Notes under the pieces: model-generated
Told to the model about the DNA's origin: nothing
What the model saw: the letters and a program-made list of their open reading frames with translations, nothing else
The model's database searches: none
Translations under genes and position numbers: made by a program
DNA from: Rhizobium sp. NLR16a
GTDB lineage: Bacteria; Pseudomonadota; Alphaproteobacteria; Rhizobiales; Rhizobiaceae
NCBI RefSeq assembly: GCF_017948245.1
Contig: NZ_CP072865.1
Span: 2,443,501 to 2,507,500, forward strand
Reading direction: 5' to 3'
Length of the DNA: 64,000 nt
Part shown: positions 9,373 through 16,199 of the stretch, piece by piece
Numbering within the stretch: position 1 is the stretch's first letter
How the letters are laid out: every line of letters begins with the position of its first letter

Positions 9373-9963
9373 ATGGCATCGCGTGCGTACAGCCTTCCCA
9401 ACCTTTTGACTTACGGCCGCATCCTCGCCGTGCCGCTGATCGTTCTCTGCTTCTTCGTCGAGGGCAGGCTGTCGATCAGCAATACGGCGCGCTGGGTAGC
9501 GCTGTGGATCTTCATCATCGCCTCAATCACCGATTTTCTCGACGGCTATCTCGCGCGCATCTGGAACCAGACGTCGAATATCGGCCGGATGCTCGATCCG
9601 ATCGCCGACAAGCTGCTGGTCGCCTCGATCCTCCTGCTTGTCGCGGCCGACCAGACCATCGCCGGCTGGTCGATCTGGGCGGCAATCATCATTCTCTGCC
9701 GTGAGATCCTGGTTTCCGGCCTGCGTGAATATCTGGCGGCGCTGAAGGTCAGCGTGCCGGTGACACGGATCGCCAAGTGGAAGACGACGCTGCAGCTCGT
9801 CGCCATCGCCTTCCTGCTCGCGGGACCTGCCGGCGACGAGATTTTCCCCTATACGACGCAGACGGGCATCGCGCTCTTGTGGATCGCAGCACTGCTGACC
9901 ATCTATACCGGCTATGACTATTTCCGTGCCGGGCTGAAACATATCGTGGATGACGAGGAATGA
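9373..9963 (+). CDS. pgsA: PgsA, CDP-diacylglycerol-glycerol-3-phosphate 3-phosphatidyltransferase
   Basis: A 196-residue integral membrane CDP-alcohol phosphatidyltransferase making phosphatidylglycerophosphate, the first step to phosphatidylglycerol and cardiolipin. The signature D-G-x2-A-R-x8-G-x3-D-x3-D is visible as DGYLARIWNQTSNIGRMLDPIADK near residues 58-81. About four to five hydrophobic helices follow. The N-terminus SLPNLLTYGRILAVP is typical of PgsA rather than of PssA. Its stop overlaps the moaD start by four bases. Confidence 0.93.
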   Translation: MASRAYSLPNLLTYGRILAVPLIVLCFFVEGRLSISNTARWVALWIFIIASITDFLDGYLARIWNQTSNIGRMLDPIADKLLVASILLLVAADQTIAGWSIWAAIIILCREILVSGLREYLAALKVSVPVTRIAKWKTTLQLVAIAFLLAGPAGDEIFPYTTQTGIALLWIAALLTIYTGYDYFRAGLKHIVDDEE

Positions 9964-10214
9964 CGCGGCTTGTCTATTTCGCCTGGGTGCGTGAGCGCAT
10001 CGGCAAGGGCGAAGAGGAGATCGATCTCCCCTCCTCCGTCGTCACGGTCGCCGATCTTCTGAATCATTTGAAGACGCTGGGCGAGGAATATGAAGCCGCA
10101 CTTCAATATCCTGAGGTGATCCGCGTGGCGCTCGACATGGAGCATGTCGAGCATGACGAGCCGATTGGCGCGCCCCGTGAGATCGGGATTTTTCCGCCGA
10201 TGACGGGGGGATGA
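9960..10214 (+). CDS. moaD: MoaD, molybdopterin synthase sulfur-carrier subunit
   Basis: An 84-residue ubiquitin-fold protein ending in the diagnostic Gly-Gly, which is thiocarboxylated and donates sulfur in molybdopterin synthesis. The N-terminal LVYFAWVRERIG and the FPPMTGG tail match MoaD. It overlaps pgsA by four bases and is followed 222 bases later by moaE, its partner subunit. Confidence 0.95.
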   Translation: MTRLVYFAWVRERIGKGEEEIDLPSSVVTVADLLNHLKTLGEEYEAALQYPEVIRVALDMEHVEHDEPIGAPREIGIFPPMTGG

Positions 10215-10244
10215 GACGGTGACGGTGGTGCCGTGTCGCTATCC

Positions 10245-10290
10245 CCCTCTGCCCCGCCGGGCATCTCCCCCACAAGTAGGGAGATTGGCT
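10245..10290. repeat. Rhizobial-type intergenic repeat (degenerate)
   Basis: A C-rich stretch with a hairpin ATCTCCC (10263-10269) and its complement (10279-10285) around CCACAAGTA. It resembles a repeat of the form CATCTCCCCCACAAGGGGGAGAT that I associate with intergenic regions of Rhizobium and relatives. The copy looks decayed and lies between moaD and moaE. The identification is from memory of the motif, not from a search. Confidence 0.4.
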
Positions 10291-10436
10291 GGGCGCATGG
10301 GCTTCCTCAAACAACCGGCGTTTCAGCCCGGCGAAGCGGTAAATGGTCAAGAAGAGCGTGCCACTTGTGATCTCCCCACACGGCACAGCCTTTCCGCATT
10401 CTTCATAGCGGTTTCAAAGCAGCGGAGGATTTCGCT

Positions 10437-10898
10437 GTGACCATCACCCCCACCATCCGCGTCCAGCGCGAAGACTTCGACCTGCAGGCCGAAGTCGATC
10501 TCCTCTCGAAAGGCAAAGCCGACATCGGCGCCGTCGTTACCTTCTCCGGCCTCTGCCGCGATGAAGGCGGGAGGCTGGCGGCGCTTGAACTCGAGCATTA
10601 TCCCGGCATGGCCGAAGCCGAGATGACTCGCATCGGCGAAGTCGCCATCACCCGTTTCGGGCTGCTCGGGCTGACCGCCATCCACCGCTACGGCAAGATC
10701 GCTCCTGGCGAGAACATCGTGCTCGTCGTTGCAGCCGCCCCGCACCGGCAGGCCGCCTTCGACGGCGCCAATCTCGTCATGGATTTCCTCAAGACCGCAG
10801 CGCCCTTCTGGAAGAAGGAGCACGGCAAGGACGGCGCCAGGGGCGACTGGGTCGCGGCGAAAGACGCCGACGACGCGGCGCGCGACAAGTGGAAATGA
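10437..10898 (+). CDS. moaE: MoaE, molybdopterin synthase catalytic subunit
   Basis: A 153-residue MoaE. The family signatures are GAVVTFSGLCRDE near residue 35, ALELEHYPGMAE, IHRYGKIAPGE and the C-terminal FWKKEHGKDGARGDWVAA with catalytic lysines. With MoaD it converts precursor Z to molybdopterin. The start is GTG at 10437 (no ATG is available in frame nearby; AGCGGAGG lies upstream). A palindromic repeat follows the stop. Confidence 0.95.
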   Translation: MTITPTIRVQREDFDLQAEVDLLSKGKADIGAVVTFSGLCRDEGGRLAALELEHYPGMAEAEMTRIGEVAITRFGLLGLTAIHRYGKIAPGENIVLVVAAAPHRQAAFDGANLVMDFLKTAAPFWKKEHGKDGARGDWVAAKDADDAARDKWK

Positions 10899-10902
10899 TC
10901 AG

Positions 10903-10948
10903 AGCATGATACCGAAAAGTGTGCGCGGTTTTCGGATAACATCATGCG
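10903..10948. repeat. Palindromic intergenic repeat, about 46 bp
   Basis: A nested palindrome: outer arms GCATGAT (10904-10910) and ATCATGC (10941-10947), inner arms CCGAAAA (10912-10918) and TTTTCGG (10929-10935). This design (GCATGAT-x-CCGAAAA-...-TTTTCGG-...-ATCATGC) is one I recognise as recurring between genes of Rhizobium and relatives. Here it lies between the convergent moaE and LivH-like genes, where it may also terminate transcription. Confidence 0.65.
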
Positions 10949-10954
10949 CCATTT

Positions 10955-11851
10955 CTAAAGCACCACACGCTCCCTGCGGCTCATAACCAGAAGCAGGACG
11001 AGCAGCGAGAAGACCACCAGATCTCGCCAGACGAATGCGCCATAGGCGCCCCACAAGGTTTCGACAACGGCAAGCCCGGCAGCGCCGCCAGCCGAACGCA
11101 GCGGATCGGAATAGCCGCCGACGGCTGCGATCAGCAGCACCTTGAGCCCGAACATCAGTCCCGCGCCGAAATCCATCGAACCGTAATAGAAGGTGGCGAG
11201 AATGCCGCAGAGGGTGGCGACGAGAGCAGCTGCCGCATAGGCGACAAGGAAGACACGGCTGGCGCTGGTACCGCAGAGCTCGGCGGCCAGCGGATCATCG
11301 GTGACGGCTCGCCAGAGGCGACCCCAGGCCGTGCGCCTGAGGATCAGCGCACCGAACGCGACGATGGCTGACATCAGCGCCGTGTCGATCAGCTGGATAT
11401 AGGTGAGAGTCACTTTGAACGGACCATCACTCCAGAAGACAACAACCTGGTTCAGGAACGGCGGCAGCCAGATCGCTCTTGTATCGGCGGCAAGGCGGGC
11501 GGTTTCCATCAGCACGATCATGATGCCGAGCGCGGCAACGATGACGGTGTTCGGCGATTTGCTGGCCAGCGGCAGCATGATGGAGCGGCCGATCCAGATG
11601 CCCGCGGCCAGTGAATAGACAAGCGCAGCGCACGCGCCGATCGCAATGGCAGCCGGCAGCACCAGCCAGAACCTGATATAGGCGAGTTCGGTAAAAAGCA
11701 GCAGGATCTGGCCTGAGAAGGCGAAGATCGCCCCATAAGTGATATCGGCCCGCTTGGTCACGCCGAAGGCAACCGCATAACCGAAGGCGAGCGCGGCATA
11801 GAGGGCGGCAAGCGGCACCGCATTCGCCAGTTGTTGCAGAAGATAGGCCAT
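10955..11851 (-). CDS. Orphan LivH-type branched-chain amino acid ABC permease
   Basis: A 298-residue permease of the LivH family (Pfam BPD_transp_2 type). About eight hydrophobic helices are visible, beginning LLQQLANAVPLAALYAALAFGYAVAFG, with the family's TLTYIQLIDTALM and DPLAAELCGTSASRVFLVAYA loop that couples to the ATPase. No binding protein, LivM or ATPases adjoin it, so it must borrow them or act alone. It starts from the minus arm of the palindrome 11872-11911, with TATAAT at 11879-11874 and GGAG about eight bases before the ATG. The divergent CGNR regulator probably controls it. Confidence 0.8.
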   Translation of the reverse strand: MAYLLQQLANAVPLAALYAALAFGYAVAFGVTKRADITYGAIFAFSGQILLLFTELAYIRFWLVLPAAIAIGACAALVYSLAAGIWIGRSIMLPLASKSPNTVIVAALGIMIVLMETARLAADTRAIWLPPFLNQVVVFWSDGPFKVTLTYIQLIDTALMSAIVAFGALILRRTAWGRLWRAVTDDPLAAELCGTSASRVFLVAYAAAALVATLCGILATFYYGSMDFGAGLMFGLKVLLIAAVGGYSDPLRSAGGAAGLAVVETLWGAYGAFVWRDLVVFSLLVLLLVMSRRERVVL

Positions 11852-11871
11852 TCCGAAGACTCCACGTCGGT

Positions 11872-11911
11872 AAATTATAACTGGTAAAACCTATTTCACC
11901 AGTTATAATTT
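11872..11911. promoter_or_regulatory. Palindromic operator with two divergent -10 boxes
   Basis: Perfect 14-bp arms (11872-11885 and 11898-11911) around 12 bases. Each arm contains TATAAT: 11904-11909 on the plus strand, 11879-11874 on the minus strand. The plus -10 ends six bases before the CGNR gene's ATG, which predicts a leaderless transcript; the minus -10 gives the permease a short leader with GGAG. A dimer bound here would hide both promoters, so autoregulation by the CGNR protein is likely. No clear -35 is seen for either. Confidence 0.75.
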
Positions 11912-11915
11912 CCTC

Positions 11916-12461
11916 ATGAGCTTTTCCTGGACCCCTCACCGTTTTGCCGGCGGTGCACTGGCGCTCGATGTCGCCAACAGCGTCGTTCTTCGCGACGACC
12001 CAAAGCGGCGGGTCGACCGCTTCGCGAGCCGCGAGCAGATGCGCAACTTCCCGCGCGCCGCCGCCGAATTCTGCGCCGAACGGGCCTTGTTCGGTGAGAT
12101 CACGCCGGTGGCGCCGCAAGACGAAGTCGGCTTTATCGCGCTGCGCGAGGCGATCGACCGCTACTTCCGCAAGCGTATACTGGATGGCGGCGACGACCAA
12201 TTGCTGGCCGAATTGCTGGAGGCGCTAGCGAAGATCTTGCGTCAGGCAAGCCCGGCAAGCTTGGCGGCGGCGACCGCCCATTCGGTGCTCAGGCTGATTG
12301 CCATGCCGGATCCCGAGCGCATGAAGATCTGCGGCAATTGCGGCTGGCTGTTCATCGACCGCAGCAAGAACAAGAGCCGCGCCTGGTGCGACATGGCGAT
12401 CTGCGGCAACCGCGCCAAGGCGAACCGTCACTATCGCCGTAAGAAGGAGGAGACGCCATGA
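11916..12461 (+). CDS. CGNR zinc-finger transcriptional regulator (ABATE domain)
   Basis: A 181-residue protein of the ABATE/CGNR family. The N-terminal ABATE (stress-induced, putative sensor) domain has the typical GALALDVANSV start. The C-terminal CGNR finger has Cys139, Cys142, Cys158 and Cys163 (CGNCGWLFID...WCDMAICGNRAKANRHY), the last giving the family name, followed by a basic DNA-contacting stretch. The gene begins six bases after a perfect -10 and has no ribosome site, so translation is probably leaderless. It faces the LivH-like permease across a palindrome and overlaps the downstream lipoprotein gene by four bases. Confidence 0.87.
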   Translation: MSFSWTPHRFAGGALALDVANSVVLRDDPKRRVDRFASREQMRNFPRAAAEFCAERALFGEITPVAPQDEVGFIALREAIDRYFRKRILDGGDDQLLAELLEALAKILRQASPASLAAATAHSVLRLIAMPDPERMKICGNCGWLFIDRSKNKSRAWCDMAICGNRAKANRHYRRKKEETP

Positions 12462-12961
12462 GAAAACATCTGATCGTAACAGCGGCGGCAACAAGCCTTC
12501 TGCTGTCCGCCTGCCAGCGGCAGGCCGAAAATCTCGTCGAAATCACCGGCCATCTTTTTGTCTTCAATTATCGCGTCGCGAGCGCCACCTATCTGCTGAC
12601 GCTGAAGAAGACAGGTCCTATCCCCGACGGTTCGGTCATCATCGCCGAATTCGAGAACCCGCAAGGCGGCGACCCGCTGGTGCTGAACCAGAAAATCTAC
12701 CCGATCGACGACAAGATCGCGCTGCAGAGCGAAAACCTGCACTGCGTGCGCAAGGACCGCCCCTATTCGGTGAATGTCCGGCTGGTCGACAAGGACGGCA
12801 AGGTGCTTCAGCAATTGAAGACTGAGTTCCGCTCCGACCTCGACCAAACCGTACTGCCGAGCAAGCCGCTCGTCGTCGGCGCGCTTTATGACAAGAACCC
12901 GGAAGTCTTCAAGCCTGACGGCAGCGTCGATTTCTCGAACACCGACAAGTGTCCATCATAG
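12458..12961 (+). CDS. Conserved lipoprotein of unknown function
   Basis: A 167-residue protein with a lipoprotein signal peptide: MRKHLIVTAAATSLLLSAC, lipobox LSAC with Cys19. The mature part looks like a beta-rich periplasmic domain (SVIIAEFENPQGGDPLVL, ENLHCVRKDRPYSVNVRLVDKDGKVLQQL) and has Cys pairs that could form a disulfide. I do not recognise the family. The start overlaps the CGNR stop by four bases, so the two are coupled and share control from the palindrome upstream. A hairpin follows the stop. Confidence 0.8.
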   Translation: MRKHLIVTAAATSLLLSACQRQAENLVEITGHLFVFNYRVASATYLLTLKKTGPIPDGSVIIAEFENPQGGDPLVLNQKIYPIDDKIALQSENLHCVRKDRPYSVNVRLVDKDGKVLQQLKTEFRSDLDQTVLPSKPLVVGALYDKNPEVFKPDGSVDFSNTDKCPS

Positions 12962-12988
12962 AAAAAGCCGGAGCGACACCCGGCTTTC
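12962..12988 (-). terminator. Terminator hairpin between lipoprotein and ndk
   Basis: Stem AAAGCCGG (12964-12971) with CCGGCTTT (12980-12987) and an 8-base loop. On the minus strand it is followed by TTTTT, fitting termination of ndk; on the plus strand it immediately follows the lipoprotein stop and may act weakly there as well. Confidence 0.8.
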
Positions 12989-13032
12989 AAGAGTCAATTC
13001 AAGGTATTGCGAGGCAATGCCGAAGCGCGGCC

Positions 13033-13455
13033 TCAGCCGACGATTTCGGTGTCGGAGAACCAGTACTTGATTTCCTGGGCAGCCGTTTCCGGGGCATCGG
13101 AGCCGTGCACGGAGTTTTCGCCGATCGACAGCGCATGGACCTTGCGGATCGTGCCTTCGTCAGCGTTGGCCGGGTTGGTCGCGCCCATGATTTCTCGGTT
13201 CTTGAGGATCGCGCCTTCGCCTTCCAGAACCTGGACGACGGTTGGACCGGAGGTCATGCCTTCGACGAGTTCGCCGAAGAAGGGGCGATCCTTGTGAACG
13301 GCGTAGAAGCCTTCAGCTTCGCGGCGGCTCATCCAGACACGCTTGGAGGCGACGACGCGCAGTCCGGCATCTTCGAGCATCTTGGTGATGGCGCCCGTCA
13401 GGTTGCGCTTGGTTGCGTCCGGCTTGATCATCGAGAAGGTGCGTTCAATCGCCAT
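13033..13455 (-). CDS. ndk: Ndk, nucleoside diphosphate kinase
   Basis: A 140-residue nucleoside diphosphate kinase, which balances NTP and dNTP pools. The start [18 protein letters not shown] and the active-site NSVHGSDAP (the His carries the phosphate) are intact, as are [11 protein letters not shown] and the [13 protein letters not shown] segment. Length is exactly usual. It has its own 3' terminator and is followed upstream by a GST gene on the same strand. Confidence 0.97.
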   Translation of the reverse strand: MAIERTFSMIKPDATKRNLTGAITKMLEDAGLRVVASKRVWMSRREAEGFYAVHKDRPFFGELVEGMTSGPTVVQVLEGEGAILKNREIMGATNPANADEGTIRKVHALSIGENSVHGSDAPETAAQEIKYWFSDTEIVG

Positions 13456-13536
13456 AGTCAGATCCTCTGTTTTCTCGGGAAAAGTGGGCGGTCTTTACCC
13501 GCCCCAACGCCCGAAAACAAGGGGTCGGCGGCAATT

Positions 13537-14226
13537 TCACGCCGCTGTCACAGTCCTGCCGCGGCTTTCGTGAAGATCGAGGCAGCGTTCGAACCAGGCG
13601 ACGACGGGATCGTCGGCGGCCAGCATGGCCAGCCCTGCGGACACGCGCAGCCATTGCAGCGCGCCGAAGACGATATAATCGGCAAAGAGCGGCGATTGCC
13701 CGCCGATGAAGGGCTGGAACTTCAGCATGTGACGGAGCGGCTCCAGCTTGGCGCCGAAGGCAGCCTTCTCCGCCTCGCTATCGGCAGCAAAGACTTCCAG
13801 CGGCTTGCCGAGCCTGACCTCGCGGCTCTGACGAAAGTACGCCTTGTCCCCTTCGTCCAGGATCGCGTGGATATCGAGAAGGGCGATCCGCATGATCGCC
13901 GGGTGGATGATCATCTGCGAATAGCCCTCGACCATGCGCGACACCGCCTTGCCGCCCTCGCCATTGAACAGCGACGGCCGCTCCGGATATGCCTCTTCGA
14001 GATAGAGCGCGATGGCAAAACTGTCCGAGATCAGCCGGCCGTTATCGTCGAGCACGGGCAGGGTCGACGAGACGCCGCCGCCGATTTCGCGGATGCGGGC
14101 ATAGGTTGTGGGGAGCTCCTCGAAATCGAGCCTCTTATGCGCGAGCGCCATCACCGCCTTCCAGCAATGGGGCGAAAAGAAGCGCCGTTCGTCGGCGCCG
14201 CAGAGGGAATAGAGGGCTCTGGTCAT
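13537..14226 (-). CDS. Glutathione S-transferase family protein
   Basis: A 229-residue GST-like protein. The N-terminal thioredoxin-like half shows FFSPHCWKAVMALAHKRLDFEELP, then the cis-proline STLPVLDDNGR and the glutathione-binding ISDSFAIALYLEEAYP. The C-terminal half is helical with PFIGGQSPLFADYIVFGALQW (the N-capping box region). It resembles the GST subgroup often annotated with bacterial beta-etherases, but substrate cannot be inferred. It lies 81 bases upstream of ndk on the same strand. Confidence 0.83.
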   Translation of the reverse strand: MTRALYSLCGADERRFFSPHCWKAVMALAHKRLDFEELPTTYARIREIGGGVSSTLPVLDDNGRLISDSFAIALYLEEAYPERPSLFNGEGGKAVSRMVEGYSQMIIHPAIMRIALLDIHAILDEGDKAYFRQSREVRLGKPLEVFAADSEAEKAAFGAKLEPLRHMLKFQPFIGGQSPLFADYIVFGALQWLRVSAGLAMLAADDPVVAWFERCLDLHESRGRTVTAA

Positions 14227-14364
14227 GATAATCCTTTCGAGGTCTGATCTGCCTGCATTCGACGACAGAAAGCGAGCGTGATCAAATCAGGAAATTTCAT
14301 GGCGCCATCACTCGGATTACTTGGGAAACCGGCTAGACTGCTCCAGCAACGTCAGGGGAAATAT

Positions 14365-14874
14365 ATGCTTAGACATTTCAGGATGTTCGCGGCCTATAAC
14401 CGCTGGGCCAATGCCCAAGTCTATGAGGCTGCGGCCGAACTCAGCGAGACGGAATTCCGCAGGGACCGCGGCGCCTTCTTCGGCTCGCTGCATCGCACGC
14501 TCAATCACCTGCTCGTCGCCGACCGGATATGGATGAGGCGTTTCACCGGCATCGGCGAAGCGCCGGCGACTCTCGATGCCGTGCTTTTCGAAGAGCTGGA
14601 TGCGCTTGCCGCCGCGCGCAAGGCGGAGGACGAGCGCATCATTGCCTGGACAAGTACGCTCGATGAGGCGAGCCTTGCCGGTGACTTCACCTATGCCCCG
14701 GTGACGGAGCCGATCCGGATCACTCAGCCACTGTCGAGCGCGCTCGCGCACCTTTTCAATCACCAGACGCATCACCGCGGCCAGTGCCATATGACGCTGA
14801 CGGCGTTGGGCAAACCGAGCCTCGGGCTGGACCTTATCTACTTTCTGCGCGGCGAAGGCCGCGAGTGGATGTGA
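14365..14874 (+). CDS. DinB-family protein
   Basis: A 169-residue DinB/YfiT-like four-helix bundle protein. The family's metal-binding histidines are visible in the pattern TLNHLLVADRIWMRRF (His52 region) and HLFNHQTHHRGQCH (the C-terminal H-x3-H). These proteins bind a divalent metal and many act as thiol-dependent transferases; the role here is unknown. The ATG at 14365 is chosen because AGGGGA lies seven bases upstream; an in-frame ATG at 14278 lacks such a site and would add 29 unconserved-looking residues. Confidence 0.83.
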   Translation: MLRHFRMFAAYNRWANAQVYEAAAELSETEFRRDRGAFFGSLHRTLNHLLVADRIWMRRFTGIGEAPATLDAVLFEELDALAAARKAEDERIIAWTSTLDEASLAGDFTYAPVTEPIRITQPLSSALAHLFNHQTHHRGQCHMTLTALGKPSLGLDLIYFLRGEGREWM

Positions 14875-15021
14875 GGCAGCCGTCTCCATCAAGACTCAAT
14901 TAACCGCCTTTGCCGGTTCCCATCGCCAATCCGGCGCTTCCCTTCGTAAATTCAGCCTCTCTTAAAAGCTTGCGAGCATAGCAGACGTGAGAGTAATGAG
15001 ACCGGGCGCGAGGGGTTCGTC

Positions 15022-16080
15022 ATGCAGAATGCAAGTACAAAGGCACTGGTGGCGCGGGAGCCTGTACGCCCAGGGTCAATGACGGATATCCAGAAGATCG
15101 CCCAGCACATGGCGCGGCTCAACGTCGCCGCACTGCCACGCAACTACGAACTCTTTCATGAGGCGATCATCGGGCACAATCCTGGTCTTGCGCAGGATAT
15201 CGCGGCGCTCGGATCGCAGCCGCAGCAGTCGATGCTCGACGAACTCGGGCTGAAATACCGCCTCGTCGGCCATTGCGGGCTGGCGGGCGAGACGTCGCGC
15301 AACGAGGCCAGCCGGACGCTGCGCGCGGTGGCGGAAAGGCTTGCCGAAGGATTGCGGCACAGAGACGCCTTTGCTCGCGCCTGTGGCACGATCCTGAAAT
15401 CTGTCGGTGGTCACGAGGACCAGAGCCTTGCCGCCTTCATCGGCGAGGTCGATTACCTCTCCGCCTCGCTTGCAACGGTGATGTCGGCGGAGATGGAAAT
15501 CGGCGCCAGACTGCAGGACGACATCAACAGGCTGGAAACGTTGGAGCACGGCATTTCGGCGATGCAATCGGCCACCGTCGCCGACAAGATTACCGGCCTT
15601 GCAAACCGCATCGCGCTGAACCGGCAGATCACCGAACTCTACGAACGTGAAGAGGGTGCCGCCGGCAGCGCGCTGATCATGGTCGATATCGACGATTTCA
15701 CCGAGTTCAACGACAGATACGGCACTCAGGCAGGCAACAAGCTCTTGAAGAAGCTTGCCGCCCTCTTTCGGAAGTCGGTGAAGAAGAACGACTTCGTCGC
15801 CCGCACAGAGGCCGACGAATTCGCCTTGCTGTTTGCCAATGTCGGCATGCAGGATGCGATTGCTATCGCCGAGCGCCTGCGCGCCTCCGTCGAAGAAAAT
15901 CTCGTCTTCGCCACCTCCGACAAGGGTGATAGCGGCAGACTGACCATCTCGGTCGGCCTGGCGCTCAGCGCCGATGCGGCAACACCGGGACAGCTCCAGG
16001 CCAACGCCCGCGTCGCGCTGCTTGCCGCGCAATCGAACCGCCGCCTGCCGGTCCAGGCTTTCGGCCGCTCAGGCGTTTGA
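15022..16080 (+). CDS. GGDEF-domain protein with degenerate active site
   Basis: A 352-residue protein with a helical N-terminal region (about 1-180; ALPRNYELFHEA is a recurring segment in rhizobial GGDEF proteins) and a C-terminal GGDEF domain from about 185. The fold is clear (KITGLANRIALNRQ, IMVDIDDFTEFNDRYG, TISVGLALS), but the signature reads EADEF instead of GGDEF, the conserved GH..GD helix reads GTQAGN, and the RxxD inhibitory site reads KKND. Loss of both glycines predicts little or no diguanylate cyclase activity, so a c-di-GMP-independent or purely regulatory role is likely. No membrane segment or signal peptide. Confidence 0.85.
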   Translation: MQNASTKALVAREPVRPGSMTDIQKIAQHMARLNVAALPRNYELFHEAIIGHNPGLAQDIAALGSQPQQSMLDELGLKYRLVGHCGLAGETSRNEASRTLRAVAERLAEGLRHRDAFARACGTILKSVGGHEDQSLAAFIGEVDYLSASLATVMSAEMEIGARLQDDINRLETLEHGISAMQSATVADKITGLANRIALNRQITELYEREEGAAGSALIMVDIDDFTEFNDRYGTQAGNKLLKKLAALFRKSVKKNDFVARTEADEFALLFANVGMQDAIAIAERLRASVEENLVFATSDKGDSGRLTISVGLALSADAATPGQLQANARVALLAAQSNRRLPVQAFGRSGV

Positions 16081-16092
16081 GTGCTGTCGGCG

Positions 16093-16154
16093 CGGACGAG
16101 CGAGCTCGCCGGGGGACGAGCGTGTTCGCCCGGACGAGCAAGCTCGCCGGGGGA
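16093..16154. repeat. Three imperfect tandem 18-20-bp units, GC-rich
   Basis: Three copies of GGACGAGC-R-x-GCTCGCCGGG-like units start at 16094, 16114 and 16132 between the GGDEF gene and the ABC-F gene. The outer copies differ at one base; the middle copy is shorter and altered (GTGTTCGCC). Two copies contain a GAGCTCG or AGCTCG palindromic core. They may fold into hairpins that end transcription of the GGDEF gene or affect the ABC-F leader. Confidence 0.6.
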
Positions 16155-16199
16155 TAAGCGGTCTTGCCTTGGCGGGCAGTTTCGGCCAAAACGCCGGCC

